41,888 nucleotides of DNA from Candidatus Cloacimonadota bacterium (GCA_002402105.1 NVVD01000007.1:141531-183418); one strand, 5' to 3'; shown: positions 7,328 through 15,990, counted from the first letter of the stretch. Made by a program: numbers and translations. Notes: a model not told the origin generated them from the letters alone.

Positions 7328-8182
7328 TTAAGACTTATCTTTATCAGCTTGATGAAATAAACCATCTAAGTCTAACTCTAGGTCATTTATCCCTAAAATC
7401 ATTTCGCTTAATTTACGAGACGCACGTTCAAAATTATATTCATTTCCTGATTGAATAAAGTTAAACCTTTTAGATAAATCATCTAATAAACTTTTATAAG
7501 TAGAAGTATCATAATCTCCAAATAAGCTTACTAATGATTTATTTTTCATATTTTTTACTCTATCAAATAAAAACTCTGCTAAATCATAAAATTCATACTC
7601 TTTATCTGAAATCATTCTGCATGCTGCAAACTTTAATTTAACTTCTAACTCTGGAGAATGAGTTAAAGTTGCTACTCCAGGAGTATCCATCAAATAACAT
7701 TTTTTATCTAATTTAATCCATTGTCTACCTTGAGTAACTCCTGGTTGATTAGCAGCTCTTGAAACTTTTTTCTTTTTGATAGCATTAATCAAAGTTGACT
7801 TACCTACATTTGGTAAACCAACGATAACTATTCTCATCACACCAAGCATAGTATTTTTTGGCCTAAATTTTTCAGTTAAATTACTAAATAAAGACAATAG
7901 TTTACTAGTATTACCTGTCGACTGAATAGGATAAGCAACGATTCCCTTTTTTTTAAAATAAGAGATTACTTTATTTTTATAACTAACACTAACCAAATCT
8001 GATTTTGTTAAAAAAATTACTTTTTGCTTTGTTTCAAATTTACTATGTAAAAATCGAACTCTTGAAGCTAATGGTAAACGAATATCTCTTAATTCTACTA
8101 CCAAATTACAATCTTGGATATCTCTATATATTGTAGGTATATTACCACGTTGATGTTGTTTTTTTTTATGTTGTTTTCCCAT
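7328..8182 (-). CDS. ylqF: Ribosome biogenesis GTPase YlqF/RbgA
   Basis: 284 residues, the family's normal length. The circularly permuted order is clear: G4 TKSD (residues 59-62) comes before G1 GLPNVGKST (122-130), then G2 Thr150 in QPGVTQGRQ, then G3 DTPG (166-169). The N-terminal LRDIRLPLASR matches the conserved D-x-R-x-P motif. RbgA/YlqF acts late in 50S assembly. The basic N-terminus (MGKQHKKKQHQRG) is rRNA-binding in character. Its position after rplS repeats the Bacillus order, though a terminator separates the two here. Confidence 0.93.
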   Translation of the reverse strand: MGKQHKKKQHQRGNIPTIYRDIQDCNLVVELRDIRLPLASRVRFLHSKFETKQKVIFLTKSDLVSVSYKNKVISYFKKKGIVAYPIQSTGNTSKLLSLFSNLTEKFRPKNTMLGVMRIVIVGLPNVGKSTLINAIKKKKVSRAANQPGVTQGRQWIKLDKKCYLMDTPGVATLTHSPELEVKLKFAACRMISDKEYEFYDLAEFLFDRVKNMKNKSLVSLFGDYDTSTYKSLLDDLSKRFNFIQSGNEYNFERASRKLSEMILGINDLELDLDGLFHQADKDKS

Positions 8183-8250
8183 GGATAACCCTCTATGACA
8201 AATATACTTGCTTTATACCCAAATGCAAATTTGATTTTACCTTTATATCA

Positions 8251-8294
8251 AAAAAATCCCTCTATTCTAAGAATTAAGATAAAGGGATTTTTTT
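8251..8294 (-). terminator. Rho-independent terminator after rplS
   Basis: An 11-bp stem AAAAAATCCCT (8251-8261) / AGGGATTTTTT (8283-8293) encloses a 21-base loop, with a T run on either strand. It lies between the end of rplS and the start of ylqF, so it ends the ffh-rplS operon and partly insulates ylqF. The T-rich stem ends make it symmetrical. Confidence 0.75.
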
Positions 8295-8346
8295 ACTACT
8301 GTCCATCTGTTTTAAAACATTCAGACATAGCTTTAATTGGTAGAAA

Positions 8347-8700
8347 TTACTTTCTAGCTCTTTGCTTGATTTTTGTAGCTTTTTTACCAATTCTGTCTCG
8401 TAAGTAAAATAATTTTGCTCTTCTTACTTTACCAGATTGAAGAATTTCAACTTTTTCTACGTTTGGAGAATGATAAGGAAAAACTCTCTCAATACCAATA
8501 CCATTAGATACTTTTCGTACTCTAAAAGTTCTATTTATTCCACCATGAGCTCTTGCAATGCAAATCCCTTGGAAAATTTGAGTTCTTTCTTTGTTTCCCT
8601 CTTTAACTTTTACAGATACTTTAATCGTATCTCCAACTCTAAAGTCAGGAAAACTAAGTTCTTTCATTCTCTCTTGATCTAATTTTTGAATAAGGTCCAT
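8347..8700 (-). CDS. rplS: 50S ribosomal protein L19
   Basis: 117 residues, full length. Diagnostic blocks are FRVGDTIKV, ERTQIFQGICIARAHGG, TFRVRKVSNGIGIERVFP and RRAKLFYLRDRIGKKATKI. L19 sits at the interface of the two ribosomal subunits. It is the last gene of the ffh operon, 28 bases after trmD, and is followed by a terminator. Confidence 0.97.
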   Translation of the reverse strand: MDLIQKLDQERMKELSFPDFRVGDTIKVSVKVKEGNKERTQIFQGICIARAHGGINRTFRVRKVSNGIGIERVFPYHSPNVEKVEILQSGKVRRAKLFYLRDRIGKKATKIKQRARK

Positions 8701-8728
8701 TTTAACCTACTCCTTCTACCTGCCTAAA

Positions 8729-9465
8729 CTAAGACTTTATATTTTTAATTAACTTTAATTCTTCTTTTGAAAACTCATAGGATTTATATAAATCTGGCCT
8801 AGTCTTCATTGTTTTTTCAACTGAATCAATAAAACGATATTCATCAATCTTTTTATGATTCCCCTCTAATAGCACTTTTGGAACCTCATGACCTTCATAC
8901 TCTTGCGGTCTTGTATAACAAGACGCTCCGAGTAATCCATCATAATGAGAATCTGTAGAAACAGACTCAAAATCTGAAACAACTCCAGGTAGAAGACGTG
9001 ATACTGAATCCACTACAATCATTGCTGCTAACTCTCCACCAGTAAGAACATAATCTCCAATAGAAAGTTTCTCATCAATGTAGTTTAGGATTCTCTCATC
9101 AATACCCTTATAATGTCCACAAATTAATATTAAGTGTTCATTCTCAGAAAGCTTATTTGCTTTCTTTTGTTTATATTCTGCTCCATCTGCAGCCATTAAG
9201 ATTACTTTTGCTATCTTATAACTGTCACTACCTACTTCTTTTTCAATACTCAACAGACACTTGTGAACAGGTTCTACAGAAATTACCATTCCAGCACCAC
9301 CACCATATGGTGGGCTGTCTACAGTTTTATGCTTACCTTTTCCAAAGTCTCGTATATCATGTAAATGTAACTCTAAACTTTTTTTTTTTGAGCATTTCTA
9401 ATGATGCTCGCCTGAAAGCTCTCAAAGAAAACTTCCGGAAATAAAGTTAGTATATCAATACGCAT
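8729..9465 (-). CDS. trmD: tRNA (guanine37-N1)-methyltransferase TrmD, frameshifted at an A11 tract
   Basis: The gene begins with ATG at 9465 (MRIDILTLFPEVFFESFQAS) and runs to ...RNAQKKKV, where a TAG follows. Directly before that is a run of eleven A on the coding strand (T tract 9379-9389). If the ribosome or polymerase shifts so that the run counts as 9 or 12 A, the frame continues as SLELHLHDIRDFGKGKHKTV, SPPYGGGAGMVISVEP and the rest, giving a normal protein of about 245 residues. The downstream part has the SAM-knot motifs CGHYKGIDERI and GDYVLTGGELAAM. Overlap with rimM is 11 bases. TrmD is essential or nearly so in most bacteria, so this is either a sequencing error in the homopolymer or a gene expressed by slippage. 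An ATG at 9289 gives only a 186-residue truncated product. Confidence 0.9.
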
Positions 9466-9988
9466 GATAATCTTCTGACAAATAAATTTTACTTTCAGAA
9501 ACGTCAACTCGTTTAATCATAGCCTTAACAAAAGGAATATCTATTTTGTTAGAGTCTTTTTTAACCTGCAAATGAGATTGAGCTGGGTGTATTTGTATAT
9601 TATATACTTTACCCAAATAAACTTCATTAGGGTCAAAGACCTCCATGCCAATCAATTGATCTTCATAGAAGTCATCACCTGTTAACTCTACTCTTTTATC
9701 TGGTTTAATACAAAGATATAATCCCCGAAGGCATTCGACATCTTCAATTACATCTAAATCAACAAACTTCAATAAAAATTCAGATTTGTGAGCTCTTGAT
9801 TTTTCGATAGTTAATGGTTCTTTTTCTTCTTCAAATCCATCCAAAATAAATTGAGCGCCTTCTACAAAACGCTCATTTGGAAAATCAGTCAAAGAAGTTA
9901 CAGATAGTTCACCCGCTAAACCGTGAGGCTTACGAATAAACGCTATTTTAATAAGATCATTAGACATTAATTTCTTGTTCCTGAACAT
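9455..9988 (-). CDS. rimM: 16S rRNA processing protein RimM
   Basis: 177 residues with the two expected beta-barrel halves. The N-terminal RimM domain is recognised from IRKPHGLAGELSVTSLTDFP. The PRC-barrel domain carries DDFYEDQLIGMEV, GKVYNIQIHPAQSHLQV and the closing IPFVKAMIKRVDV. RimM assists maturation of the 30S head and binds S19. It overlaps ylqD by 29 bases at its start and trmD by 11 at its end. Starting at the internal ATG (residue 8, MSNDLIKIAF) would cut the overlap with ylqD to 8 bases and is quite possible. Confidence 0.93.
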   Translation of the reverse strand: MFRNKKLMSNDLIKIAFIRKPHGLAGELSVTSLTDFPNERFVEGAQFILDGFEEEKEPLTIEKSRAHKSEFLLKFVDLDVIEDVECLRGLYLCIKPDKRVELTGDDFYEDQLIGMEVFDPNEVYLGKVYNIQIHPAQSHLQVKKDSNKIDIPFVKAMIKRVDVSESKIYLSEDYHAY

Positions 9989-10388
9989 CTTTTACGATTC
10001 CATCTTCAAGCAATACAGAAAAACCTGTCATTTGAGTATGCCAATTGTCTCCAACTTTAATACTTACAGGAGAGTCAACTGTTCCGTGAGCATACTCACT
10101 ATCTAAAACTAAAGATTGAATCTCTTGAAGTTTTTGTGATAATTGAACTCTTGAGCCATTAAATTTTTCTTCTTCAATTGCCATTTTTTTCATTAGTTCG
10201 TAATCAGGCTTAACATCTTTCTCTTTACATTGAGCCAAATAACCTTCTCTGTGAGCTTGAAATCTTTTATAGTCTTCTTGCAAATTATGCAAATTTCCTT
10301 CGATTTCTTGCCCTAAAACTGTTTTTAATTTTTCAGTTACTACAGATCTTACTAAAACTTTTCTAATCACGTTAAGTTCTTGTGCCAT
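9960..10388 (-). CDS. ylqD: YlqD family protein
   Basis: 142 residues. An N-terminal strand (VIRKVLVRSVVTEKLK) is followed by a long helical, charged middle (residues 28-95) and a short C-terminal beta part (SIKVGDNWHTQMTGFSVLL, GIVKDVQ). This matches the YlqD family in size, layout and place: in Bacillus ylqD lies between the KH protein gene ylqC and rimM, exactly as here. The role is unknown, but the constant context with ribosome-maturation genes suggests RNA or ribosome binding. Three bases separate it from khpA. The family call leans on synteny as much as on sequence. Confidence 0.75.
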   Translation of the reverse strand: MAQELNVIRKVLVRSVVTEKLKTVLGQEIEGNLHNLQEDYKRFQAHREGYLAQCKEKDVKPDYELMKKMAIEEEKFNGSRVQLSQKLQEIQSLVLDSEYAHGTVDSPVSIKVGDNWHTQMTGFSVLLEDGIVKDVQEQEINV

Positions 10389-10390
10389 GA

Positions 10391-10621
10391 TTAAATAACC
10401 TCAATTTGTATTTTTTTGTTATTGTCTTTTGAAGCTGCTGCTCGAACTACTTCACGTACAGAATTTATGATTTTACCTTGTTTTCCGATGATTTTACCTA
10501 AATCACTTTTTTCCGCAGTTATTTCATATACTATAGCCGTCTCTCCTTCAATCTCCTTGATAGATAATTTATCTGGGTGATCTACTAGATGAGAAAGTAT
10601 AAACTTTACTAATTCTACCAT
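10391..10621 (-). CDS. khpA: KH-domain RNA-binding protein KhpA (YlqC)
   Basis: 76 residues, a single type II KH domain. The GxxG RNA-binding loop is GKQG in LGKIIGKQGKIINSVREVVR. The N-terminal part (LVKFILSHLVDHPDKLSI) is typical of KhpA/YlqC. KhpA works with KhpB in Gram-positive bacteria to bind many transcripts and control envelope growth. It follows rpsP by 10 bases. Confidence 0.93.
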   Translation of the reverse strand: MVELVKFILSHLVDHPDKLSIKEIEGETAIVYEITAEKSDLGKIIGKQGKIINSVREVVRAAASKDNNKKIQIEVI

Positions 10622-10631
10622 GATAAAAGTC

Positions 10632-10880
10632 CTAACTTGGTAATTTAATTCCAGCTTTTTTTACAAGACTTTTTACTGTGTCACTCATTGTTGCACCATT
10701 AGTCAAGTAATAAGCAACTCTATCTTCTTTTAATTGAAAAGCAGCAGGATTAGCACAAGGATGATAGAAACCTAATTCTTCAACATTTCTACCGTCTCTT
10801 TTCATATCCTTTTCTGCAGCGACAACTTTGTAATAAGGAGATTTCTTTCTTCCACCACGTTTTAGTCTTAAAATAATCAT
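10632..10880 (-). CDS. rpsP: 30S ribosomal protein S16
   Basis: 82 residues, full length. The signature IILRLKRGGRKKSPYYKVV and the following AEKDMKRDGRNVEELGFYHP are unmistakable. It lies eight bases after ffh, within the conserved ffh-rpsP-khpA order. Confidence 0.97.
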   Translation of the reverse strand: MIILRLKRGGRKKSPYYKVVAAEKDMKRDGRNVEELGFYHPCANPAAFQLKEDRVAYYLTNGATMSDTVKSLVKKAGIKLPS

Positions 10881-10888
10881 TGTTCCTC

Positions 10889-12232
10889 CTAGAACTTGAA
10901 TGGTAATTTTCCACCCATACCACCCATTAATTTACTCGGGTTCATTAGACCCATTTTTTTAAATTGTTTCATCATTTGTTTCATCTGTTCAAACTGTCGA
11001 AGTAACTGATTAATCTGTTGTACTGTTGTACCAGACCCTTTTGCTATTCTTCTTCTACGGCTCGCATTTAAAACATTCGGATTGTATCTTTCTTCTGTTG
11101 TCATGGATTGAATAATCGCCAAAGTCTTACCCATTTCTTTGGTAGCACCTTGAAATTGATCACTCATATTACTCATCCCAGGAATCATCTTGAGAAGGTC
11201 TTCCATTGGCCCCATTTTTTTCATCATCTCTAACTGTTGTAAAAAATCAACTAAATTATAATCTCCAGAGCCCATACGTCTTTGAAGTCTTTTAGCTGTT
11301 TTTTCATCCATTGCCATAGATGCTTTTTCAATCAATCCAATTACATCACCCATACCAAGTATTCGAGAAGCCATTCTTTCTGGATCGAACAATTCGATTC
11401 CGTCTAGTTTTTCTCCTATACCAATATACTTAATAGGTTTTCCAATAGTTTTTCTAATGGATAAAGCTGCTCCACCTCTTGCATCACCATCAACTTTAGT
11501 TAAAACCACACCTGTTATACCTAAAATTTCATCGAATGTTTTTGCAACACGAACAGCTTCTTGACCAGTCATTGAGTCAATAACTAGCAAAATATCATCT
11601 GGTTGAATTGCTTCTTTCATACGAGCAAGTTCGTCCATTAACTTTTCATCAACTTGTAATCGACCAGCAGTATCAATCATAAGCAAACCATGATTCCCTA
11701 GTTTTGCTTTTTCAAGTCCTTCTTTTGCTATCTCAACAGGGTCACAATCTGTACCCTTTTCAAAAGAAGCCACTCCAGCCTGTTTTGCTATAGTTAACAA
11801 TTGGTCAACTGCTGCTGGTCTATAAACGTCACAAGCCACTAACAATGGGTTAACATCTTGAAACTTTTTTGCGATTTTACCAGTCGTCGTCGTCTTACCA
11901 GACCCTTGTAAACCAACCATCATTACTTTATGTAGACTCCCCTTTTTGACTTGAATGTCCTCAGGATTTGTCCCCATAATTTCAACTAGTTTTTCATGAA
12001 CTAATTTAATGAATTGCTTGCCAGGATCAAGACCTTGTTCAACCTCAGAACCTAAAACTTCTTTTTTAATATAATTTACAAACTCTTTAACAATCAAAAG
12101 ATTTACGTCAGCCTCTAATAAGGCTAACTTTACTTCACGTAATGCTTCTTTTATATTTTCTTCTGTTAACTTATCTGTACCACGAAGTTTTGATATTGTG
12201 GATTGAAGTCTGTCTGAAAGATTTCCAAACAT
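10889..12232 (-). CDS. ffh: Signal recognition particle protein Ffh (SRP54)
   Basis: 447 residues with the N, G and M domains in order. The P loop is GLQGSGKTTTTGK (residues 107-119), G3 is DTAGR, and G4 with the following block is LTKVDGDARGGAALS. The Met-rich M domain has the RNA-binding RRRRIAKGSG and ends in MKQMMKQFKKMGLMNPSKL. Ffh binds 4.5S RNA and signal sequences and docks with FtsY to target inner-membrane proteins. It heads a seven-gene operon. No ylxM-type regulator gene lies upstream, unlike in Bacillus. Confidence 0.97.
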   Translation of the reverse strand: MFGNLSDRLQSTISKLRGTDKLTEENIKEALREVKLALLEADVNLLIVKEFVNYIKKEVLGSEVEQGLDPGKQFIKLVHEKLVEIMGTNPEDIQVKKGSLHKVMMVGLQGSGKTTTTGKIAKKFQDVNPLLVACDVYRPAAVDQLLTIAKQAGVASFEKGTDCDPVEIAKEGLEKAKLGNHGLLMIDTAGRLQVDEKLMDELARMKEAIQPDDILLVIDSMTGQEAVRVAKTFDEILGITGVVLTKVDGDARGGAALSIRKTIGKPIKYIGIGEKLDGIELFDPERMASRILGMGDVIGLIEKASMAMDEKTAKRLQRRMGSGDYNLVDFLQQLEMMKKMGPMEDLLKMIPGMSNMSDQFQGATKEMGKTLAIIQSMTTEERYNPNVLNASRRRRIAKGSGTTVQQINQLLRQFEQMKQMMKQFKKMGLMNPSKLMGGMGGKLPFKF

Positions 12233-12368
12233 TTGTATTTCTCCAATAAAATCGACTTTAACCCTTTACCAAAAGGGCTATACTAACTTAAATTCTAGTT
12301 TAGAAATCAAAAATAAATTTTATTCTAAAAAAATAACTTAATATTTTTGCTAGATTTTTAAGCGGGCT

Positions 12369-12398
12369 ATTGTATCAAAATCATCTTTCAATAGTCAA
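12369..12398 (-). promoter_or_regulatory. Promoter of the ffh operon
   Basis: Minus strand: -35 TTGACT (12393-12398), an 18-base spacer, -10 TACAAT (12369-12374). This leaves a leader of about 125 bases before ffh. The leader holds a small CCCTTT/AAAGGG hairpin near 12262-12277, without a U tract. Confidence 0.6.
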
Positions 12399-12436
12399 CC
12401 AATAGATTTATCAACTCCAAAATTGAATCTATTTTT

Positions 12437-13849
12437 TTAAGACGGAAAATTTAATAAGTATTTTGGATCGTCCCATAGGTTTTTAAAACATATATTTTTT
12501 TTTGATAATGCGATATATTTTTCATCAATTTCAACTGCTTTTAACAGATTATTAATCGCTACATTAACATTTTGTTTTAGCGAAAAAATACTTGCTTTAT
12601 AATAGTAAAAAACTGCTGAATCTTTATACTTTTTTAAGGCTGAGTTTACCGATTTTAATGCAAAATCTAAGTTATTTCGTCCCATGTAGTATAGAAACAA
12701 ACTATGATAAAGTTCTTTTGGTTTTGGACGAATTTTAGAGATAAAAGTTAATGCTTTTTCTGTCCTATCTAGCTGCTCTGCAACCTCTAAAAATAATAAA
12801 TAAATTTCTGGGTCAATATAGCCTAATTGTATGCTTTTTTGCCCACAATTATAAGCTCTAACAAGCTGTTTTTTATTTATGTATACTCTTGCTAAATAAA
12901 AGTTAATCAAAGATAAAGAAATTTTATCATGAGTATATAAAACTCCTAATTTTAACATTTCTTCAGCATCTTCTAACTTATTTAAATGAAAGTAACATCT
13001 TCCTAAGTTGTATAAAGCATTAAATTCGCATTGAATCACTAAAGCTTTTTTAAGATAAAAAATGGAAGATTCCCAATCTTTTTTTTCAAGATATATAAAA
13101 CCTAAGTTATTAAGAGCTAAATATGAGCTTGGCTTTAATTTTAAAACCTTCTCATAAGTTGCAATTGACTCTTTTACTCTATCATCTCTAAAGTAGCACA
13201 TCGCTAAAGAAATCATTATCTCAAATAAATCTTCACCCTCTGCTTCATCACTTAATAAAGTTTCATAACATAAGATAGATTCTTTTAAGGAGTCTAGCCA
13301 TTCATAACACATGGCTTTTGCCATTAATGCATTTTTATGATTTGATTCTAATTCTAAGCAAAGATTATATTCTATAATTGCTCGTTCAAAATCATTTTGT
13401 TCAAAGTAGCAATCCCCTAGATAGTAATGAATATCAGCATCTTCATCACCTACTTTTAACATAACCTCAAAAGTAGAAATCGCAGATTCAACCTTACCTC
13501 TTCCTAGCTCGATTATTCCGAGTCTCTCTAGATGAATTAAATCTCCTGGTGTTTGTGACAATGCTTTTTTAATCATAAATAAAGCTTCGTCAAAACGACT
13601 TAATAAAGATAAGATAAAGGCCATATCAGAGTACGAAAACTCATCACTAGGATCAATTGAGATTGCTTTTTGATAAAAGAAAATAGCTTGCTCAAAAAAG
13701 TCCAAACGAAAACTACAAAATCCGCAAAGATAAAAATAATAAGCAGAATCTTTCATTTTTGAAGATTTTTCTTTTAATCTACTCAATGCCAATTCATATT
13801 TTTCTTGATCTACTAATTCTTCTATTTTATCTAAAAAGTCTTCAGACAT
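12437..13849 (-). CDS. TPR repeat protein, cytoplasmic
   Basis: 470 residues made almost wholly of tetratricopeptide repeats from residue 6 to about 455. Good units include AIFFYQKAISIDPSDEFSYS, ESIATYEKVLKLKPSSYLAL and AINNLLKAVEIDEKYIALS. There is no signal peptide and no membrane segment, so it is a cytoplasmic scaffold. It lies nine bases after mazG and is presumably co-transcribed with mazG and the Clp-like gene. Its partner is not evident; TPR proteins of this length usually hold protein complexes together. Confidence 0.8.
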   Translation of the reverse strand: MSEDFLDKIEELVDQEKYELALSRLKEKSSKMKDSAYYFYLCGFCSFRLDFFEQAIFFYQKAISIDPSDEFSYSDMAFILSLLSRFDEALFMIKKALSQTPGDLIHLERLGIIELGRGKVESAISTFEVMLKVGDEDADIHYYLGDCYFEQNDFERAIIEYNLCLELESNHKNALMAKAMCYEWLDSLKESILCYETLLSDEAEGEDLFEIMISLAMCYFRDDRVKESIATYEKVLKLKPSSYLALNNLGFIYLEKKDWESSIFYLKKALVIQCEFNALYNLGRCYFHLNKLEDAEEMLKLGVLYTHDKISLSLINFYLARVYINKKQLVRAYNCGQKSIQLGYIDPEIYLLFLEVAEQLDRTEKALTFISKIRPKPKELYHSLFLYYMGRNNLDFALKSVNSALKKYKDSAVFYYYKASIFSLKQNVNVAINNLLKAVEIDEKYIALSKKNICFKNLWDDPKYLLNFPS

Positions 13850-13858
13850 ATTTTCTCA

Positions 13859-14632
13859 TTATTTTTCATAGGATTTTGCTAAATCCCAATAATTTTGTTT
13901 TTCTTCTTCGCTTAATTTATTTAAAATTAAATCTTCTTTATTTAAAAGAGAACCCATTTTTTCATATCTTCCACAAAATTTGTTCATCGCACTCAAAAGC
14001 AACTCTTCTGATGAGAAGTTTAGCTCAGAAATACTAGAACAAACCGACAGAAGTAAGTCACCTAACTCTTCTTTTAATCTTTTTTCACCATCATCTTGTT
14101 TATAAACCTCTCGAACCTCTTCTAGTTCTTCTTGTACCTGATCTAATGATTGTTCAAAATTAGAAAAACGAAAAGTCTCTGATTTAACTTTTTTTAAAAC
14201 TTGTTCCATTTGAAAAATTGGATGCCCTTTTCTAGTAAAAACAGTTTGAGACTTTCCTTCTTCATCTTTTATCTTTTGCCAGTTTTGAGCCAAACTTAAA
14301 TTTTTATCATGATTTTTTTTATCAAATACATGAGGATGTCGACGAACCATTTTTTCAGAGATTTTTTTAGCAATAGACTCTATATTTATTTTATTATTAG
14401 TTTCTTCTTTTAATAATTGTGCATGCAAATAAATTTGTAATAAAACATCACCTAACTCATCTTCCATAGCATCAAAGTCATCGTTATCAACTTCATCTAA
14501 AAACTCATAAACCTCTTCTAAAAAGTATTTTTTTAAACTAGAATGGGTCTGTTTCAAATCCCAAGGACAACCGTTTGTTTTATCTCTTAAATCATCAATA
14601 ATTTTTTCAAAAACTTCTCTTTGAATTGACAT
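13859..14632 (-). CDS. mazG: Nucleoside triphosphate pyrophosphohydrolase MazG
   Basis: 257 residues with the two tandem MazG domains of the housekeeping enzyme. The first has CPWDLKQTH (22-30) and the metal ligands EEVYE and EDELGD (Glu39, Glu40, Glu43, Glu59, Asp62). The second, around residues 160-215, keeps QEELEEVRE and KEELGDLLLS. It hydrolyses NTPs to NMP and pyrophosphate, clearing damaged nucleotides and lowering ppGpp precursors. Its start overlaps the stop of the upstream Clp-like gene by one base, so the two are translationally coupled. Confidence 0.93.
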   Translation of the reverse strand: MSIQREVFEKIIDDLRDKTNGCPWDLKQTHSSLKKYFLEEVYEFLDEVDNDDFDAMEDELGDVLLQIYLHAQLLKEETNNKINIESIAKKISEKMVRRHPHVFDKKNHDKNLSLAQNWQKIKDEEGKSQTVFTRKGHPIFQMEQVLKKVKSETFRFSNFEQSLDQVQEELEEVREVYKQDDGEKRLKEELGDLLLSVCSSISELNFSSEELLLSAMNKFCGRYEKMGSLLNKEDLILNKLSEEEKQNYWDLAKSYEK

Positions 14633-15990
14633 TATTTTGCCTTTTCTAAGCTTTCTCCTTTTACTATTTTTTGAGAAATTGTAAATTTTAGCTCGTCTAA
14701 TTTTTTATCAAAACCAACTTTTATTAAATCTCCTGCTTTTATTTCTGAGTTTAAAATCATTTCAGCTAATGGATTTTCTACAAACTTTTGAATTGCTCTT
14801 TTTAAAGGTCTTGCACCATATTTTTTGTTTGTACCCTGAGCCACTAAAAACTCTTTAGCCTTTTTTGTAAGAGTCATTTGATATTGTAACTTTTTTAAGC
14901 GCTCTTGAACTTCTCTCAGCATGATATCCATTATTTTTAGATTTTCATCATCATTTAAAGCTGTAAATAAAGTCACCTCATCAATTCTATTTAAAAACTC
15001 AGGTGGAAATATCTTTTCAAGAGATTTTCTTGTTTCTCTTAGCTTTGTTTTATCATCTTGTACTTTTTTCTCATCTCCAAAACCTATCGCTCCAGCCATT
15101 TGTTCTAAAGATTCAATACCAATATTTGAAGTCAAAATAATGATAGAATCAGTAAAAGATGCAACATTGCCTTTTGAATCAGTTAAGCGACCTTCATCTA
15201 AAATTTGAAGTAATAAATTATGTACTTTTCTATGAGCTTTTTCAATCTCATCAAATACGACTACAGACTCTGGTTTTGATTTAATAGCTTCTGTTAAATA
15301 ACCACCATCATTATGCCCAATATAACCAGGAGGAGCCCCAATTAGTTTTGCGTATTCATGAGACATAGCGTATTCAGAGCAATCAATTCTGATTAAGTCT
15401 CTTGTATTATATAAATAGTTTGAAAGTGCTTTAGCTAGCTCTGTTTTACCTACCCCTGTTTGTCCAACAAAAATAAACGAGCCAATTGGCTTTTCAGGGC
15501 TTTTTAATCCTACTTTTGCTTTTCTAACAGCCTGAGAAACTACTTTAATAGCATCTTTTTGCCCCACTACATATTTAGCTATATCTTTCTCCATATCTAA
15601 ATACTTTTCATTTAGTTCTGGAGGAGCTACATCTTCTGCTGAAGAAATAATATGCAAGGATTCATCTGTGCTATCCATCAAAATTGTCACTTCTTTAATG
15701 TCTAAACAAGGACTAACTTTTACACATAAATTGTATAATTCTTGTTCAATAATATCTCCAAGTAAAGGATAATCTCCACTATTAAAAATTTGTGGTGCGA
15801 TCTCTTTTAAATAGTTTACAACAGCCGCATTTATGACAAGTCTTTTATATGATTTTTTATCAGTAATTTTAGAATTTTTAAACAACTCTTTAGAACTAGC
15901 TTGAGTAAATGATCTAATAGCAACAAAGCGATCTAAAGACTCACAAAATTTCATTTTTACGTTTCCTGAACCATTATTTGAAGAGCTCAT
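14632..15990 (-). CDS. Single-ring Clp-type AAA+ unfoldase (ClpC/ClpA D2-like)
   Basis: 452 residues. After about 130 unassigned residues comes one AAA+ module of the Clp D2 type, then the D2-small domain. Landmarks are Walker A GQTGVGKT (176-183), pore loop GYIG (222-225), Walker B VVFDE (244-248), TSNIG as sensor 1, FLNRIDE as arginine-finger region and KYGARPLKRAIQ as sensor 2. There is no D1 ring and no ClpX zinc finger. An IGF tripeptide (302-304) stands where ClpA and ClpC carry the [LIVM]-G-F/L loop that docks onto ClpP; ClpB lacks it. It could therefore feed a protease, though no clpP is in the window. An AGGTGG ribosome site precedes the ATG. Confidence 0.85.
   Translation of the reverse strand: MSSSNNGSGNVKMKFCESLDRFVAIRSFTQASSKELFKNSKITDKKSYKRLVINAAVVNYLKEIAPQIFNSGDYPLLGDIIEQELYNLCVKVSPCLDIKEVTILMDSTDESLHIISSAEDVAPPELNEKYLDMEKDIAKYVVGQKDAIKVVSQAVRKAKVGLKSPEKPIGSFIFVGQTGVGKTELAKALSNYLYNTRDLIRIDCSEYAMSHEYAKLIGAPPGYIGHNDGGYLTEAIKSKPESVVVFDEIEKAHRKVHNLLLQILDEGRLTDSKGNVASFTDSIIILTSNIGIESLEQMAGAIGFGDEKKVQDDKTKLRETRKSLEKIFPPEFLNRIDEVTLFTALNDDENLKIMDIMLREVQERLKKLQYQMTLTKKAKEFLVAQGTNKKYGARPLKRAIQKFVENPLAEMILNSEIKAGDLIKVGFDKKLDELKFTISQKIVKGESLEKAK

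Noticed and set aside
8195-8407. 70-codon plus-strand frame between ylqF and rplS
   Set aside because: It crosses the terminator stem and the rplS 3' end; codon pattern is not protein-like.
9157-9444. 95-codon plus-strand frame over trmD
   Set aside because: Antisense to trmD, including the T11 tract; the trmD reading on the other strand explains the sequence.
12405-12436. Possible stem AATAGATT/AATCTATT with T run before the ffh promoter
   Set aside because: The T run follows only on the plus strand, where no gene is transcribed upstream; for the minus-strand genes it would be on the wrong side.
13759-14037. 92-codon plus-strand frame over the TPR/mazG junction
   Set aside because: Antisense shadow across two solid minus-strand genes; Leu/Phe/Ile-rich from AT content.
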